Below are positions 1-11,826 of a DNA stretch of 64,000 bases, in pieces. Position numbers and translations under genes: made by a program. Numbering within the stretch: position 1 is the stretch's first letter; the number at the start of each line of letters is the position of its first letter. The notes beneath the pieces were generated by a model. The model was not told the DNA's origin and did no database searches. It saw only the letters and a list, made by a program, of their open reading frames with translations. Source of the DNA: Sipunculus nudus (taxonomy: Eukaryota > Annelida > Sipuncula > Golfingiida > Sipunculidae); contig CM049306.1 in the NCBI GenBank assembly GCA_026874595.1, positions 53,042,019 to 53,106,018 on the forward strand, given 5' to 3'.

Positions 1-387
1 TGAAAAAAAGAGAAAAAAATTCGTAAAAAAATGAAAAAAATACAGGTGGCACCACCAGTCTGCAGGAAGTGATGGAACATCCCATGATCAATATTCATGG
101 TGATCAATGCAGTAGTTATTCAGATACTTGAGCTTTTTTATCAAATTTTGCATTATTCTGGGGGGGGGGGTACTTTGGAGCCCCATAGCTCTAAGGATAT
201 GGGTAACAGAGACCTAATTTCAGGTTTCCAAGGAGATTTTTCATGGACCTCCCTGGATGTCAAGTGAGAAGATTCCAGGTCCAGTAGTTATGATCTGTGC
301 CCTGTTAACGGACGGCCGGACGGCCAGACTCTCGGACAGACAGGGATTGCTATAGCTCAGATGACTTTCAGTCAGCTGAGCTAAAAA
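1..387 (+). mobile_element. 3' end of a Helentron-like (HINE/pearl-type) element, cut by window edge
   Basis: The block ends with a degenerate ACGG-type microsatellite (about 308-345), then a hairpin in which TAGCTCAG and CTGAGCTA pair around a short loop, then a run of A. The same ending closes the three elements at 27.6, 33.2 and 52.9 kb. The internal sequence differs from those copies and holds a GGTGGCACCACC motif near 45 and a poly-G run near 160. The 5' end lies outside the window. Confidence 0.6.
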
Positions 388-1513
388 GGAGAGAACTAGA
401 AAACAAAAGCGATAGGAAGTTGGAAAAATTTATCCATGAGGAAATTGTCCAGAAACCTGGTTGATAATGACACGTCTTTGCATCTCATACTAAAATGTCA
501 AACATATATGACCTTGGTAAAATTATTTCACCTTGACACATGATGTAGCATAAAAATAAGTATGGACATAAGAAGGGTGGTTAAGAATGTCCAGGGAAAC
601 AAAGGTTGACCATTACACAGGTGTCTGTAGTTGCATATTACAATCTAGCTCTAATCAACAAGTCAAATATATTTAACCTTTGACAAAGATCATTTGACCT
701 TCACTCATGATATTGCACTATAAGGAATAAAATGAAAGCAAAGAGGAAGTTACGGAATGTCCCAGGAAAATAAACAAGAGAGGATTGTTAACAAATGACA
801 TCCCTATGAACAAACACTGCATATCCCTGTCACAATAAATCAATCCGGTGAATTATAAATGAGCACAAGGCCCAACTCATTGAACTGTCAGGGTCTTCTA
901 GAACCGAAGCAATTTGATACCATTGTAAGTGGCAGTGTCATTGCCCTGACTGTTACTAATGATGAGTAATACTGTCACTACAAGAAAGCTTGGAAGAGAT
1001 TAACAGGACTAAGCATACAATGGTTGAGACTGTTATTAACTGTGATTATTAATTCATCATTTAAGACAACACAATGTGTTCCAGGCAACAGAGATAATTT
1101 GATCACTACTTTTTATTTTAATTTAAAACCTTAGTTTATTCCGAGCGCAGAATGCATGTTTTGTCAAGACACCAAACTGTGAACCATTTCTGACTTAATT
1201 GGGACTTAATATAATTACAATTAATTATAAAAAGGTTTGCATGATTATCATAAAAAGGTTTCAATGGTTAACTCATGACAGTTTTAATTAAATATGCAAA
1301 TTAACCTTTTACAAATCCTCATTTTAACTATGCATTGAAAATCAGACATAAATGATGATTTGCTTGGTCAGCAGATTTCTAAGGTATTCAGAAATTGCAT
1401 TTTACCAGAAAATTTAAGGAATATGACCTTTAATTCTATATGATAACTATCATGAAATCAGAATTATTTTTATTTAGTGGTTGGAAATACACCTTAAATT
1501 AATCTTCAAATTA
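388..1513. other. AT-rich stretch, nothing recognised
   Basis: Both strands are full of stops. I found no convincing open frame, splice-bounded island, inverted repeat or tandem repeat. Confidence 0.5.
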
Positions 1514-1690
1514 CAGTGGCACCTGTCTGAAAGACCATCTGTCTAATAAGACCACCCGTCTATTAAGACCATCCCTGAGTGAAATTAATTCCATCACGTT
1601 GATTTTAATTGACCTGTCTAATAAGATCAGCTGTAAATTAAGACCCCTTTTGGCCAGTTTCATGAGTGTTCTTATTTCACAGGTTTCAGC
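1514..1690 (+). mobile_element. Tc1/mariner-type MITE, diverged
   Basis: It starts after a TA with CAGTGGCACCTGTCTGAAAG and continues with repeated AATAAGACCACC / ATTAAGACCATC motifs. The right end, ACAGGTTTCA, is an imperfect inverted copy of the left end. The left half matches the start of the element at 12594, so the two belong to one family. There is no coding capacity. The right border is approximate. Confidence 0.55.
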
Positions 1691-3845
1691 TTGGTTTGTA
1701 ACTTGTATACATGATAAAGAAGGGTGATAAAACGAAGATCTATGTCTTCAAGTGTACCACCTCTTTGAAATATGTTACCTTATGTGACAGTTAAAACATA
1801 CATGTATTTAAAAACATAAACAAAAAAGTAACATTTAAATGAAAACACTGTATGTGGTCCCCTTAAACTTCAGATAATTAAGAAATCTGTAGTTATATGC
1901 AAGTAGCTCCAGCCCCTGAGCTCACTGTATTGCACATTGCCAGTCCCTATGTCTAAACTGGTGAAATAATGGCAAAACTTTGTGAAGTACAGGTTATCTT
2001 TTGGGGTAACAATTTTTTTTAAATATATGGGAATGAACAGCTTAAATCAATATCTGATTTTGAAAATGAATCATGGTTTTGAGGACAAGACTTAAGTGTT
2101 AAAATGAGAAAAATAATTCTTAAATGTTAAAAGTATGGTCTAACCTAAAAAAGGTATGATTTTAAATTTGAAGCACTGCAATATATTCAGAATTTATTGG
2201 TACACTTCTGTGGTGAGGTATTTCTTAACAATGTATGTTGCTAAAGAACAATATTCTGTTCCTTCTCAATGCTATAAATACAAAAATACTACAAATCAAC
2301 ATGTATTGCAGAGTAAAAGTAAGCAAGCAAGACATTAAATCAAATATATGTTTTATAAGCCCTACCTGTAGATAAGCAAGGATATTTCACCATGAAAAAA
2401 CTGAGAAAGTAAATTTACCAGTTGCATGTATAAAAAATATACAAAAAAAACTGAACAGCCCCTGTAATTTCCAACCTGTGTCAATCATCAGTAAAAATTA
2501 TTTTGTACATGTCTTTCACATGGTGATATGTTTAAAACTTGCAAGCTCCTGGTGCTGCCACCATACTCATTTTGGATAAACTACAAACTGTTTGGATTCC
2601 AAAAACACAGGATAACCTAAGAGTTGTAATAGCTGTAGGCATTGGAGAAATTGAGACCTTGTACAATCATAATCTATGTGAAAACAGGTTCTTGTAACTC
2701 TTATTTACTGTTATATAGATAGGTACATGATTCAAGAATATTTGAATACTATGATCTGTAAATAATTACTCTATTTAACAAAGAGTACAGATCATAATTT
2801 TGGCCTCAAAATATCAGAGGTAACTAGCAAAGAATTAATTTCTAACCATGATACCCTTATCTGAAAATTTTTGCAAAACTGAAAATACTTGGAAAATTAG
2901 CAATGAAAACTCCATATATAGTCTCAAATCTTTATTTGCTTAAGGATGTAGCAAGGGTTTTAGATTATTACATAAAAGGGTATGTACCCTTGTATTATTT
3001 ATAAGTATGCAGCATAAAACTTGCTGATTTAAAAAAAGTAATGCTAGCTTTTAAAGATGGTTGACAATTTTGGGATAAAGTCCTGGAAACAGAGAGAAAT
3101 ATGAAGTAACTGCTTCATTAAACTTTCAGCTCCTTCTTTTGTAGTGTCCTCAATGGACTGTTAACACATTTTTAACTCACACTGTAGAGAGACTACAATT
3201 CAATTTCCAGGAATTCTCTCTTCTTTAAATTACCAGTTGCTGAGAGGTGTTGCACCATGGGAAAATAAAAGCCTGAGGTATGGACTAGCTTAGGTGGAAT
3301 AAACTGTGAATGATATTTTTACAGACATTAAAAAAAATCATAAGTTTTCAGAAATCAAACACTTTTGAATATTAAGGAAAAGTTATTGATATAAATAGTA
3401 AAATACAGTTTTAGGACTAGAGTGACCGTACTTCTCTTATTAAAAATCCCAAACATTCAACAAATTCTACCAGAAGACCAACAGATAAATTGTATGAACA
3501 TGAGGCAAAACTGATGTAGATACGAACACTGTATCATAATGAGAAAGTTCGCAACTGACTGAAACAATTAAATCATATGCCTGACCAAGCTCTTTAGCCA
3601 ATGTTATAAGTGGTGAAATACGTCAGTCTCCAATAACTGCCGAAATATTGTTTTAGAAGAAAACTTGAAGGAAACCAGTACTGTGTAAAAAAAAAGTAAA
3701 TTATCCATATCCAGTCCAACAGAATTAGGTTTCAGCTGTATAAGATCACTGCTGTAACATTTTAGAATCTTACTCAGGGTGAAGATAAGAGTACATCTGA
3801 TGAATTAAGTCTCTATGATATTTAAGAGGCAAGAATAACTGAATT

Positions 3846-3848
<3 letters not shown>

Positions 3849-3902
<54 letters not shown>
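3849..3902. repeat. (TA)n microsatellite
   Basis: About 54 bp of uninterrupted alternating TA. The flanking sequence from 1.7 to 5.0 kb is AT-rich and shows no other structure I can support. Confidence 0.95.
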
Positions 3903-3905
<3 letters not shown>

Positions 3906-5021
3906 ACTGGATGACCTCTTATATATAATTGTATCTCTAAGGAACTTTCACTCATACAAGTATTAATTAATCTATATCAAATGACAATTACATCACTTTT
4001 CTTCTCTATTTATTTAGTATCATATGGAACAGATATTCAACAATGTTAAGCCAGTGCTTACATCTGTACATCCTTCAAATCTCTTGGTTCAGGCTTTCCT
4101 GTCATATGTGACTGTTGTTAAACTAGTTAAAACTGAATTTGTTCTTTTTATTAAAGGTAAAACTCTGAACAGATCTGGGCAAACAATCGTGAAATGTCTG
4201 GCATCTTCAGGTATACAACTTTGGAACATCTAATCTGACTAAATCAAAAGCTTCCATGTGACCTATCATGGAAAAATGATCTCTGCTTCCTACTCAGTAT
4301 AATTACAAGGCCAAATATTGTCACATTGAACCAGAGGAGCTGTATCTGATAATAAACCTGTCACATATTCCAAAATTCTTGGCAGGTTCTGCTAAATAAT
4401 ACAGTTTATCAGGCCAAACAAGAAGATTACTCTGTCACAAACTTTCTGGGCAGGGATTGAGGCATCCTTCAATGGTAATCCAATATAAGCTTATCTGATA
4501 AGTGTGCTGGTGGTAACTAAATTGCTTGTTGCAACCCTTGTTGGTTCGTTGTCCTGTGTATGCAATTCACACTAATCTTATATGAACTGAATAACCTTCT
4601 CTAATAGATAAACCTGCTGTCTTGAAACATCCAGGCAGACTTGCAGTGTTATTTTTATGACAAATTCAAGGCACATTGCTCATAATTACTGCTCTCCCTT
4701 GTATTAGCACCAATAAAGAAAATCTTAGATCTTGTAAGACCTGTAGACAAAATTGTGGGGTTAAGGATAACCAGTTTAAGAGAATTAAGAGTCATTCAGG
4801 TTTAAGGAAAAGAGCTTGAGACCATGCAGACTAGAAATTCATTACAATGATGAAGTAGTTTAATAAATTCCTTTAACAAACACATGAAAGGATCATTTTG
4901 ATATCTGCACAGAACTGCTGTAGTGTTAAGTAGGGTTGTCAAAGGTAAATAGCCAAAAAAAGAAGAAGTGGTCCAGAAAAGAAATTTACCTATACCTCTC
5001 TGTGCATCCTCCCCATTATTT

Positions 5022-5576
5022 ATCATAGATAGACTGGTACCCTGCTCTATTATGGCCCTCAGCCAAGCATAGAGACAGGCATACAACGCCATCTTAAGTA
5101 CTCGCAGTTGCAACTCGTGGCTTACCTGTAGACTGGTTCCAACTCCAGTATGCGCGCTCATACCAGTTTACATGGGCATTCACACGATCCTGGTTGATTA
5201 TCCGTGAAGATTTCTTATAACATAATTTTCTTTAGTTATTTCTAGTTTTCAAATACTGAAGAATGAGTTGTTGCACAAAAATTGAATGATGGATGTATAT
5301 AGAACACGTCATACTGAATCTTTGATATTCCACTGTACGTAGCAGTGATTTATTATTAATATCTATTAATCTAAACATTAATGTCACACTTACTGTACAG
5401 CCACCTTTGGTAATTTCTCTGAGCAAACAGAATGCTTAATTTTATCATATATAATACATACTGAAGTTGGAACCAGTCTGCCGGGAGTACATAAGATGGC
5501 GTTGTATGCCCGTCTCTATGATTGGCCTAGAGTAGCGGTGCCATAATAGAGCGGGGTACCAGTCTATATCATAGAC
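5022..5576. mobile_element. Fold-back element with ~115-bp terminal inverted repeats
   Basis: The left arm (5022-5148) reads ATAGACTGGTACC, CTCTATTATGG, ATAGAGACAGGCATACAACG, then GACTGGTTCCAACT. The same blocks occur in reverse complement in the right arm (5462-5576). The left arm carries about 28 extra bases near 5105-5130. The interior of about 310 bp contains a 25-nt block with very good splice borders (separate entry). A 119-codon minus-strand open frame through the left arm is an accident of the repeat. I cannot place the family. Confidence 0.7.
5394..5418 (-). other. Micro-exon-like 25-nt block inside the fold-back element
   Basis: On the minus strand a pyrimidine-rich acceptor (TTCTGTTTGCTCAG) precedes 25 nt, followed by the donor GTAAGTG. 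The block is open in all frames, but at 25 nt that means little. It lies beyond the likely 3' end of the host gene model at 6 kb. It could be a real micro-exon trapped between two inverted repeats, or chance. Confidence 0.2.
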
Positions 5577-5989
5577 TGAATAAAGATATGTGTTATAACT
5601 CTGAATCCGTATTGTTTTGACTTAACAATTTATTTGGGAACAATGAGTTATACATCTAGCACGTTCGAGACTTGTGCTCTGTTCTCCATGTACGTGTGCT
5701 GTGTATTACATCAGCAAAAACCATGAAGAAAACACAAATCATATTACAGAAAATACAAACTTGGATTATGGTTACGGAATAATAATCTTAATATTCTTAT
5801 AGAATTATCAAACACAATACATAACAATATACTTCATACGCTACATGTAAATTACATTTTGTATATATATGGTCCACATTCCTCTGCAAGAGGAATATTG
5901 ATTAATTTTGAATAATCTGCATTTCATGCTTGATGCTTGCACACAGAAAAATTGTGAAGTGTCCAATAATTTAATTGTTACCATGCAGA

Positions 5990-6213
5990 CTGTATAACAG
6001 TACAGTAATATTTTATTTCAAAACTCTGGTGGAAAGGAGGAAGGAAGGATATGGCTAAAATGTCAAAGGGAACAATTAGCCTCATTTCCAAGTAGCCTCT
6101 TTCCAGTAGATCTTCAAAAAGGTCATTCTTTTGAAAGATAGTGATATTGCAGGCCCGTTTATGGACTATTATGAAGCACACATTGTTGGTAGTTGAGATC
6201 TAAAAGTTGAGAA
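5990..6213 (-). CDS. Putative terminal exon of the minus-strand host gene
   Basis: On the minus strand a strong acceptor (TTTTTTTCTCAACTTTTAG) ends at 6214. Read in the phase left by the 7274-7371 exon, 13 codons follow, then TAA near 6170, and an AATAAA lies further down near 6015. This would make it the last coding exon and 3' UTR. An alternative frame from the same acceptor stays open for about 70 codons and ends at a GTAACA donor, so an internal exon in another phase cannot be excluded. Product unknown. Confidence 0.3.
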
Positions 6214-6307
6214 AAAAATTTCAGATCCTTGTAATTAAACCTCCCTTTGTAGGACAGGATGATATACAAAGGTTGATGAGTTCATTTGTATATTTATAAT
6301 TTGGTAA

Positions 6308-6625
6308 AAAAAAAAGTGTTTGTGGATGAACCTTATTAGGTCCCCCAGAGTGCAAATCCATCAATTTCAAATTATAAAAAAAGAATTTTTTTTTCATTTT
6401 CTGTTTCCACTAGATCTCCAATATGGCTGGTTTTCAAGGGCTGAAATCTGGGCCAAATATTAGTCCTAGGTCACACCGACTGTTATAAACTCCTTGGTCA
6501 CACATTTGCATGTAATATTTATTTTTGACCTTGACCTGCTTCACAAGGTGGTACACTCCATCTAGATCCGATTCCCAATTATCGTTCAGCTGCAGGCCTC
6601 AGGGGAAGCTTCCAGTGATTTTGCA
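6308..6625. repeat. Dispersed repeat, copy 1 (partner at 54.5 kb)
   Basis: Shared blocks with 54470-54845 include AATATGGCTG, TTTTCAAG.GCTGAAAT, TAGTCCTA, ACACATTTGCA, CCCATTATCG-like and GGCCT.AGGGGA.GC, in the same order. No open frame or terminal repeat was seen. The family is unknown. Confidence 0.6.
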
Positions 6626-7273
6626 TATTTTACCACGAGTTTAAGATCCTTTTAGTAGAATCTAATAAAGTTTTCTTTTTATCAATCTTCACTTTCTAGG
6701 GATTATACTTCATCCTAATTAACATTATTCTCTTTCATAAAATAGACTTGATTTGATTGGTAAAAGGAAAATATAATTTATATTCAGAACTTCAATTATT
6801 ACAGCATTGTAAAAGCTAGAAGGAAAGTGCCTCTTTCTAACAAAGTTGCAATTATGGGATGAATAATTTTACTACTGCTGCAGAATACTGCATTTTTATA
6901 AAGTTAAGCAAACGACATGGTTAAACACTGTGACATAGAGGACTCAAGTCTACCCCGAAAGCTTATTGGACAGTAATGGTTATCTGATTAAATACATAAT
7001 TTTAAAATATAAATGCAATGTCATATGCAGATATCAAGAACCTGAAAGCGTAGAAGACACATGAACAAACACTTCATTTATGGCAGTATAACTCATTTTC
7101 TCTCAGTGTGAAGTTTGCTGGTAACTTACACAAACTTCACCATTCAGAAAGGCAAAAGGGTGACTTCTGTGGATAAATGAAGGTTTTTTTTTTTTACCAG
7201 TATCGTTAAATAACAGTGGTACAAAATACAAAATCTTTTTTCATGACATGTATTTTCAACATATAATCCTTAC

Positions 7274-7371
7274 CTTTTTTCAACCTGGGAATCTTGAACA
7301 AGTTTATCAGATTAGTTATAGCTCCCGTTGAGCTTTCTGCTAGAACTCCAGTCTGCATGTTGCTAGATTCA
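7274..7371 (-). CDS. Exon of an unidentified minus-strand gene
   Basis: The acceptor GTATCACAGTTGCAG and donor AAAAAAG|GTAAGGAT are both near consensus. The 98 nt are open in the phase set by the preceding exon (7441-7662), whose last two bases AG join the first T here to make serine. The 33 codons include GVLAESSTGAITNLINLF, then KIPRLKK. No domain recognised. With 7441-7662 this is the best-supported splice pair in the window. Confidence 0.5.
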
Positions 7372-7440
7372 CTGCAACTGTGATACTCCGCAAGAAAGTT
7401 AGTTTCAACATTGAAAAGTATAATAAATAATTGATTTCAC

Positions 7441-7662
7441 CTACAGATCATTGCCACATAAAATGAAGAAGGAGGGTTCTTGCTGTAATCTGTGTATTTC
7501 ATGACTTGTACAGTAAAGACGCCATTCTGACTGGAAGATGTGCAGGTAAAGTAATGCACTGACAATATCTGCATGAAATATGTACAAGATTTCAGGATAT
7601 CTTTGTCCCAGAGGGCAAATATCCCCCCCATCGGGACAATATTTCCCACATGAACTGCCTTC
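7441..7662 (-). CDS. Exon of an unidentified minus-strand gene (repeat-domain-like)
   Basis: Open for about 73 codons on the minus strand, ending at donor CTGTAG|GTGAAAT. Two acceptors are possible, CTCAG (exon to 7662) or GGCAG (exon to 7654); the second suits the upstream phase. The peptide has GGIFALWDKD, then SCTYFMQ, FTCTSSSQNGVFTVQ and VMKYTDYSKNPPSSFY before C. The last part resembles VMAQQTNYGNSSVFY in the 52.1 kb exon, which suggests a duplicated beta-rich, disulphide-bonded module. No family name can be given. Confidence 0.5.
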   Translation of the reverse strand, partial: EGSSCGKYCPDGGDICPLGQRYPEILYIFHADIVSALLYLHIFQSEWRLYCTSHEIHRLQQEPSFFILCGNDL

Positions 7663-7776
7663 CTGAGCTATCTACAACATGAGATTTAACATTAAAGGTA
7701 TCATGAATCGCAGCATGAAATATTTATTAACTGGGCCTTTGGTTTTATTCATATTTTTTAACAATACCATAGTTAC

Positions 7777-7812
7777 CAGGTTTGTGTAGCGTAAACTTTA
7801 TCTTTACGGAGA
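7777..7812 (-). CDS. Possible small optional exon
   Basis: 36 nt between an acceptor (GCTTGCTTGCGTTGAAAG) and a donor (CCTG|GTAACT), symmetric in phase, so the flanking exons join with or without it. Encodes about 12 residues (SVKIKFTLHKP). Weak evidence. Confidence 0.15.
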
Positions 7813-7943
7813 CTTTCAACGCAAGCAAGCAATGTTATATATTTTCATTAAAAAATAATGTTAATTAAAAAAGGGCCATTCTGGCATGTGTTTGTTACAA
7901 ATAAATTCCGTGCTCTGAAGGTCTATTCCTTCCTTCCTTTTAC

Positions 7944-7989
7944 CCATAATCATGCAGCGGAAAACAGCATTGTCTTTTTCCCGGTGAAC
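7944..7989 (-). CDS. Possible small exon
   Basis: 46 nt on the minus strand between AAAAG and the donor ATGG|GTAAAA, encoding VHREKDNAVFRCMIM. It converts the phase-0 end of the 8098-8151 exon into the phase needed by the 7441-7654 exon. The acceptor has a poor pyrimidine tract. Confidence 0.2.
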
Positions 7990-8097
7990 CTTTTAAATGT
8001 TCACTTCCACAAAACACTACTAAGCTCTGTGAAATAAAAAGTCAATCACATTTGGGTTTGGCAGCAACTTTGACCTCATGTTTTTGTATAATATTAC

Positions 8098-8151
8098 CTG
8101 GAAATCACTGAATTGTGTGCACTGTCTTGAATACAGTTCATCAATACTGTT
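8098..8151 (-). CDS. Small exon of the minus-strand gene
   Basis: 54 nt, fully open, phase 0 at both ends, encoding NSIDELYSRQCTQFSDFQ. The acceptor (CTCATATGCTACAG) and donor (TTTCCAG|GTAATAT) are good. It sits between the 8468-8663 and 7441-7662 exons and is phase-compatible with the former. Confidence 0.4.
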
Positions 8152-8341
8152 CTGTAGCATATGAGTTATTGTTACTATTACTTTCCATAGTACTTAACAG
8201 ACATTCTGAAATTTGTACAATTCATTGAGGATATAAGTGCTAATATTACACAAGAGATGAAACATTAGAACAAGACAAGTATAAGAATACATATGGCATA
8301 TATTTAACAAATGCATAATCTTTATATAACTTTGTTTTATA

Positions 8342-8381
8342 TAATAATAATAATTATTATAATAATAATAATAATCAAGTA
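8342..8381. repeat. (TAA/TTA)n simple repeat
   Basis: A run of AATAATAATAATTATTATAATAATAATAAT-type trinucleotides. It lies in the intron between two candidate exons. Confidence 0.85.
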
Positions 8382-8467
8382 AAATAAAAAAAAATTTAAT
8401 CTGTATTTTAAGTTTTAAGTTTGACGCACAATTATTTTATATCTATTTATTTGTTCATAAATGTTAC

Positions 8468-8663
8468 CAAAACATAAACATCACTGTATTCTGTAAATAT
8501 ACTGTTTAGGTCAACTGAGGTTATTATCTGGTTTGCAGATAAGCTGATGTTAAAGGCCATCTGGTGTTCGCTTTGTGAACCATCAAAGGTTACACTCAGT
8601 CCACCTATCTCTCCATTCATAAATGGTCCATGAATGAAGGCAGTGTTTGTTTGTGTAATGTTT
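8468..8663 (-). CDS. Exon of the minus-strand gene
   Basis: 65 open codons on the minus strand, ending at TTTTG|GTAACA. The peptide contains FIHGPFMNGEIGGLSVTFDG, then SEHQMAFNISLSANQIITS and VDLNSIFTEYSDVYVL. The alternating hydrophobic pattern suits beta-strands. The first base completes a codon left by the 20.3 kb exon (AG + A). The acceptor (CCTGCAAAG) lacks a good pyrimidine tract, so the 5' border is uncertain. Confidence 0.4.
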
Positions 8664-9769
8664 CTTTGCAGGCATTTAATTCCTATTGCTTAACTATTCT
8701 TAAACTGACTAATGATCACTTATTTTGACATATGCCCTATATCTTTATAAAGATTAATTTGTTCTAATAGTTAAAGTGTTTATGTTCTGTTTAGAGCAGG
8801 ATTTGTTATATTTATGAGTCTTATTTAGTATTTTTTTATCATTTTATCTGTTTGCATGGTGTATTTGACCCATTTTAATGTTATGTTTTATATAGGGATA
8901 TATTAGTTGATATATAATATTCTAACACAGGTCCCATTCTCTTCAGCAAGTCAAGCTAGTGCATACTTTTCTTTCAGATAGTGACTTTGATTTTAATTAA
9001 AACAGAATCAAGACAGCATTAATGCACAAATTCATACTGGACATTTATTTTTGCTGTTATTCATATATATCCCCTATAATGTACTTCTACCATGGTTTAA
9101 ATTTGGTTTATGCTCTTGAGTACTGCATTAAGTACATGTACATCACAAATGACTGATATCTACATGTTCTCTTATTGAAGGGCATGAATACAGAATGAGC
9201 TTGACTCCTAACTGTCCTCTGGGGAATAATTTTAGTGGAGTTCACTCCAATGATGTTCCTTGTCAATCCCATAATGCAGCATACCATTCCCATATTACAA
9301 CCTTCCATTTCCCATAATGCAACTTGTCATTACAATAATGCACTTTAATTGCTACCGATTCCATCATGAAGCCAGCATCATTAGACATTAAATATTGCAT
9401 ATACAAATGAGGGACAAGTGGAATAACAGGCTTTATAGTTAATGTGGCAGGAAGAATGAAAGAAGAGTAGTTGCTACAAATACAAAAAAGATGACCTCAT
9501 GTCTTTAAATCATTTTGAAGATCACAGGATTATTTTACAACAGCCATACTTAAGCTGTCAATGGCATATTCATAGATCAGACAGCTGTATGGATGTGTGC
9601 AGTGTAATAGCTATTGCTCTGCTGACCTATAGCACACCTGTGCATCAGTTGTACAGGGAATAGGATCATGGCAATAGCTCATTTAACCTAACATATGTCA
9701 TTTTTTCAATGATTATGCTTTGACTGAAGGACATATTAGGGCATCAGATGGCTGTTTAGGACATCTAAC

Positions 9770-10095
9770 ACTGTTGTTTTTTCTTTCTCCTTGTGTGTGG
9801 AAGTGATTAATGACCTCCTTTTAGCTGGTTGGGTTATCATTCCCTTTACTGGGTCAAAAACACAGAGGGACTCCAAAGTCACACTTATTTGTGAGTGATA
9901 CATGGCATTGGGACACAGCCTTGCCATTAATTAAGCCTGCAGAGCATTAACCCAGGTTGGGGAACATGAAATACCTCACTGTTCCTCAGCTTAAATTTGA
10001 ACTCACAATCTTCTGGATATTGATTCTGTTGTGCTCTACCACTTGACCACAGAGGTGGTTCCCCTAAACCAGAGAAGCTAGTTGTGTGAAGTATG
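9770..10095 (-). mobile_element. tRNA-derived SINE-like element
   Basis: On the minus strand, TGGTCAAGTGGTAGAGC (about 10035-10051) matches a tRNA A box and GTGAGTTCAAATT (about 9992-10006) a weak B box at normal spacing. Two adjoining open frames downstream are probably repeat body. The 3' border is guessed. Confidence 0.45.
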
Positions 10096-10914
10096 ACTGT
10101 GCTACAGGTCAGATGACTCAGCATACCATTTTTATCAATGTGAAGTGAATAGTGCCATTGCTACAGCTCAGCTGGCATAGCATACCTCTGCATTAGTGTT
10201 GATGGACATTCTGTCACATCATAAAGTCTGAGAATGTGTTAAATATCCATTGTGAATCCAACCTTAGACACAAGATGAAAACCGTATTATCCAGTGAAAC
10301 TATCAGCTATACAGCAAAAAATCAAGTAAGTCCCATGCTTAAGCTCAAGTACCAGCATGTCATCACGCAGAAAGCCATAGCATCAGTCTTACCACACCCA
10401 GGGGGATGAATGTTGCTAATATCAGGACAAATTTACAGCACACAGCTTGGCTATGACTGCGTTATGGCTGTTCCATTAGCGGTATGGTTCAGCGGTCTGG
10501 ACACATACTTTCGGAGACAGTGGCTGCTACCTAGTTACCACGTGGTGTTATTATAGTTAGCCTTAACCAATGTGTCCCACAAGGGGTCATTTTCTTAAAA
10601 ATGGGGACAGACATACATTACATCTTGATGAACAAATAACCACCCTTGGAAAAAATGATGCGTTCTGGGATCACCTACAAGCATTAGAACTTAGCGTGAT
10701 CAGACATTTAAATAAACCACCGTGTCTGTTGTATCACTTAGCTCTCACTTATAAATAACCTCCATTCTGACTTAAATATTATCTAGCAATTATCACGTTC
10801 TCGACAACCACACCATTACTGGGTAAGGGAGATGTCCAATAAGGAAATCAGATTTATTTTTCCATGGGTGGATAAAATATATTTCATATTCTAGATAAAC
10901 TCCACAAGGGAATC

Positions 10915-11085
10915 ATGTTTGCATACATTTTTGCTGTATTAAAAACACTTAATTTTTGTATGTTGGGTCCAGCACTCTCTCCAAAAATTGAATCCTGTTT
11001 GCATTATTTTTCTGTCATATTAAAATTGAAATACACCTAATTTTTGTACGTTGGGTCCAGCACTCTCTCCAAAATTCTCCTTAAA
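10915..11085. repeat. Tandem duplication, ~88-bp period, two copies
   Basis: TTGGGTCCAGCACTCTCTCC occurs at 10963 and 11051. Each copy is preceded by TTTGCAT...AATTTTTGTA. The copies are diverged but collinear. Confidence 0.85.
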
Positions 11086-11322
11086 AGTCTTAAACTATGG
11101 ACAGCATACACAAATAACATATCCAAGTCTTTCAAAAACTATTTATAATATTTAAGGCTGTTTTTTTAAATACTTCTCTACCAGGTGAAGGAAAGAAACG
11201 TTTAAACATTGGAAGACACAATTAAGTTCAGAAATTAAACTTTTCATAACATATCTTTTAGTACTTTTATTAACAAGAATGATGTAATTCTTATTTCTAG
11301 AATTTCTACAACCATATTTTAA

Positions 11323-11826
11323 AGTGACATAATCAGGAGCAGTAACATGTCTATTCTTTCACACCATCAGTTGACATTTGCTTTATACATAAGTTTCCGG
11401 GCAAAACCATCCCAGCAGAAGGTCTCAGTACCTTCCTTTGAGCTGTTAACACCTTGTTATGGCTTTACATGTCAGTAAACACAGTCCACCTGTGTTTGTT
11501 TACATTAACAAGGCCACAGCACCTGGAGGTCCCAAGCCTGAGTCATGCACTGTTTTAGCCAGTTGGAACATGTATTACATTTTGGGGCCTAGTCAGTCAG
11601 GGCAGCTCATGATTGACAGGTGTGGTGGCTTAGTGATGCACACAGCCCTACGTGCTGTGTTTATGTTGACGCCTGTGATGGTCTGTGGCCCATTGTTTTT
11701 TTTACACTTATGTTCAGGAGTAAGTAACAGTTTCAGGACAAGATTTTGGAAGGTACCAATTTATTTCTTATAGAAAACGCTATTTTTCATGTTAATTCAA
11801 CACGCTTTGTATCTGATAAGACCTTT
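11323..11826. mobile_element. TTAA-flanked MITE, copy A (504 bp)
   Basis: Flanked on both sides by TTAA (11319-11322 and 11827-11830). It begins AGTGACATAATCAG and ends CTGATAAGACCTTT. The body is collinear with the copy at 38616, sharing CTATTCTTTCACAC, AACATGTATTACATTTT, GTGTTTATGTTGAC and GGTACCAATT. TTAA target sites are typical of piggyBac-related elements. No transposase; the 104-codon plus frame inside (11459-11773) is not preserved in copy B. Confidence 0.75.

Noticed and set aside
4802-5161. 119-codon minus-strand open frame
   Set aside because: It runs through the left arm of the fold-back element; the right arm does not keep the frame.
11459-11773. 104-codon plus-strand open frame
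   Set aside because: It lies inside the TTAA-flanked MITE copy A and is broken in the collinear copy at 38.6 kb.
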